Part shown: piece by piece, positions 4,515 through 6,059 of the stretch
Numbering within the stretch: the stretch's first letter is position 1
How the letters are laid out: every line of letters begins with the position of its first letter
NCBI GenBank assembly: GCA_964483045.1
Contig: CAYZZK010000060.1
Span: 1-6,059, forward strand
Origin: JBBTYG01 sp964483045
GTDB taxonomy: Bacteria > Patescibacteriota > Minisyncoccia > UBA6257 > 2-01-FULL-56-20
Length of the DNA stretch: 6,059 nt
Reading direction: 5' to 3'
Made by a program: the position numbers and the translations under genes
Notes under the pieces: generated by a model
What the model saw: only the letters and a program-made list of their open reading frames with translations
What the model was told of the DNA's origin: nothing
Databases searched by the model: none

Positions 4515-5150
4515 TTAAAAATCCTTTGGAGAGTCGATTTCGAGAACCGTGAATTGGATTCCCAGCGGTTCAAGGATCATGCTTGGAATTTTATGCACAA
4601 TTCCCGGATTCTTAAGCCCTCCATCATGCACCGGAAAACAAATTTTCGGCCGGAGCTCTTTCGCGTAGTCGATTCCCTCGGACATCCGAAGCCATGGGCC
4701 GGCCATAGGCACGGCGAGAATCTCCACTGGTCTTTTCGGGTTTGTAAGCGCATCGCCCGGGTAAAACAATCTATTTGAGATACAGTATCCCGTGTTTTGA
4801 ATGAGCGGAAGCGAAGGATATATGACCGCGTGAACATTTCCAATTCCTTCAATTACAACTCCCCGCTCCGTTGCTTTTTTACCGTCTTCAACTACATCGT
4901 ACGCAATTTTTTCTCTCTCGAGCAGCGCTCCAACAGCCCGGTTAGTAATAATTTTGGCCTGCGGATTATTTTCGAGAATAGTTCGCACGGAATCTATATG
5001 GAAATGATCGGGATGCTCGTGCGTTATCAGCACGATATCGACATTCTTCACGCCGTTTTGCGACGTCGAGTATGTTCCCGGATCGGTTAGGATGCGCAAT
5101 CCTTTTTCCTCTACCAGCATGCAGCAATGGCCGAGCTTCGTAATAACCAT
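4515..5150 (-). CDS. MBL-fold metal-dependent hydrolase (UlaG-like)
   Basis: The 211-residue protein is a metallo-beta-lactamase-fold hydrolase with likely zinc or manganese ligands in the expected order: HEHPDH (H44, H46, D48, H49), H107 in GNVHAVI, D133 in YPGDALTNP and H175 in FPVHDG. The opening MVITKLGHCCMLVEEKGLRILTDPG is typical of the UlaG/YtnP-like branch, whose known members cleave lactones or phosphodiesters. The substrate here cannot be read from the sequence. The short length and lack of signal peptide place it in the cytoplasm. Its start lies one base after the DoxX stop (TAGTATG), which suggests coupled translation. The dehydrogenase follows after 29 bases, so all four genes probably share one mRNA. 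Confidence 0.93.
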   Translation of the reverse strand: MVITKLGHCCMLVEEKGLRILTDPGTYSTSQNGVKNVDIVLITHEHPDHFHIDSVRTILENNPQAKIITNRAVGALLEREKIAYDVVEDGKKATERGVVIEGIGNVHAVIYPSLPLIQNTGYCISNRLFYPGDALTNPKRPVEILAVPMAGPWLRMSEGIDYAKELRPKICFPVHDGGLKNPGIVHKIPSMILEPLGIQFTVLEIDSPKDF

Positions 5151-5151
5151 A

Positions 5152-5550
5152 CTAAGAGAACCATTCCTTCAGAGTTTTCGGCCAGCCGATTAAGAGAAGC
5201 AAAGCCAAAGGCGCTCCCCAGTTTGCAAAGCGCTCGACGAAGTCAAGCCAGCCGACATTGGGAGCTCCCAAATACATAACGATTGGCCGCACCAGTGCAG
5301 TCCAGAATCCCCAAAATGCCGCCCAGAGAAGCACAGCCGGAATCGGCCGAATCAAGATAATAAGCGCGACAACGATATCTAACGCTCCAATCCACCATAA
5401 GAGCTGCCCGGCGAACACCGGATCAGCGCCAGTCAATTGGCCGATCCATTTGATCCAATCCGCTTTGCCTCCGAGGGCGAGCATCCCATGCCCAATGAAC
5501 TCTCCCGCCACCGAAACTCGTAATACCCAACCGATGATTTTAGTATTCAT
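5152..5550 (-). CDS. DoxX-family membrane protein
   Basis: The 132-residue, four-helix membrane protein matches the DoxX/DoxD-like family: LRVSVAGEFIGHGMLALGG near the start with E17 and H21-G22, helices at about 4-25, 47-67, 71-93 and 110-124, and RPI (88-90). The W, F and L rich stretches and the final KTLKEWF are typical. DoxX proteins are known as subunits of thiosulfate:quinone oxidoreductase in archaea and as part of a membrane thiol/redox complex in mycobacteria. Many members have no known job. Its coding start overlaps the VKOR gene by 11 bases and the MBL gene follows after one base. That placement fits a role next to a quinone-linked thiol oxidoreductase, but this is inference. Confidence 0.9.
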   Translation of the reverse strand: MNTKIIGWVLRVSVAGEFIGHGMLALGGKADWIKWIGQLTGADPVFAGQLLWWIGALDIVVALIILIRPIPAVLLWAAFWGFWTALVRPIVMYLGAPNVGWLDFVERFANWGAPLALLLLIGWPKTLKEWFS

Positions 5551-6049
5551 TTGATTTATTAGATTTTTTGTCGCTATTGATTATATCATTTTTCAGCTTC
5601 TTATTTTTAACTTTAACGCAAACAAAAACTGCCGCAAGCACAAAGAGCACCGTCGCAATCGTTGCCGAAAACATGCAGTACAGGCATAGCGCGTGTATCA
5701 CAAAGAGCTGTAGATATACCAACCACAATGATCCCAGAAATCCGGCGAAAATAAATCCCGAAGCAGCAAAAAGAAACCGCTCCTTTTTTCTCGTCATAGA
5801 CAGAAATGCACAGAGAAAAACGGAGAAATAATAGAACGACCCCATAAGCGCAACCGGAATTCCGCCAATCGTCGAATACTGGCTTGTAAGCACTTTTTCG
5901 CAGTTCCCGATATCCGAACATGGCACGATACCACCGCGATAGTGCGCGAGCGTCAGATAGGTCGCGTCAATGAACCCCAAGAGCGCAAGAATGAGAACAG
6001 CAAGGGCTATGCGCCTATGATTGAGTCCCCAGGGCGGTATTGATTGCAT
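5540..6049 (-). CDS. Vitamin K epoxide reductase (VKOR) family protein
   Basis: Bacterial VKOR homologs sit in the cytoplasmic membrane, take electrons from a DsbA-like thiol oxidase and pass them to a quinone, so driving disulfide formation in secreted proteins. The 169-residue protein has a first membrane helix (about 13-36, ending DATYLTLAHY), the loop cysteine pair C44 and C50 in PCSDIGNCEKVL, the conserved STIGGIPVALMG (59-70), further helices (about 71-85, 93-118 and 126-147) and the active-site CLYC (C122, C125). The tail after 147 is Lys/Asn-rich. No thioredoxin-like domain is fused, so a separate DsbA-like partner is expected. Only ten bases precede the ATG and the frame stays open to the window edge, so an earlier start cannot be excluded. 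The last codons overlap the DoxX start. Confidence 0.94.
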   Translation of the reverse strand: MQSIPPWGLNHRRIALAVLILALLGFIDATYLTLAHYRGGIVPCSDIGNCEKVLTSQYSTIGGIPVALMGSFYYFSVFLCAFLSMTRKKERFLFAASGFIFAGFLGSLWLVYLQLFVIHALCLYCMFSATIATVLFVLAAVFVCVKVKNKKLKNDIINSDKKSNKSNEY

Positions 6050-6059
6050 TTTGGAATTC

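Noticed and set aside
6054..6059. GAATTC at the window edge
   Set aside because: A six-base site is expected by chance. Nothing else suggests a cloning junction.

Overview
The window is a compact bacterial segment in which every confident gene lies on the minus strand, so it reads from right to left. The mix of genes suggests a small bacterial genome, possibly Candidate Phyla Radiation (Patescibacteria). The pointers are tightly packed genes with coupled stops and starts, almost no Shine-Dalgarno motifs, short anchored or secreted proteins of no recognised family, and a lone VKOR/DoxX/GDH set. That assignment is inference and no phylogenetic marker was tested.

Right block (6049 to 3343): a four-gene operon of a VKOR-type quinone-linked thiol oxidoreductase, a DoxX-family membrane protein, an MBL-fold hydrolase of the UlaG-like type, and a glutamate-type amino-acid dehydrogenase. 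The first two genes overlap, the next junction is one base, and the last gap is 29 bases. The operon promoter lies outside the window.

Middle block A (3342 to 2965): no convincing gene for about 430 bases. On the minus strand it holds a good promoter just after the dehydrogenase stop, then about 300 bases able to form many hairpins, two of them capped by GNRA tetraloops, then a strong intrinsic terminator. This looks like an unrecognised noncoding RNA gene and is the most interesting item here.

Middle block B (2957 to 1748): an extended -10 promoter, a small membrane-anchored protein, a coupled secreted helical protein built of 11-residue repeats, and an intrinsic terminator.

Left block (1679 to 186): the ribosomal stalk operon. 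It has a promoter, an L10-type autoregulatory leader with a visible terminator/antiterminator switch, rplJ (L10), rplL (L7/L12), a small coiled-coil ORF and a terminator. A possible small plus-strand RNA starts from overlapping promoter elements near 1655 and ends at a hairpin near 1740.

Far left (162 to 3): a broken tRNA-like 5' half interrupted by a perfectly placed GC-rich palindrome, then an intact tRNA-Val(CAC) with an unusual T loop.
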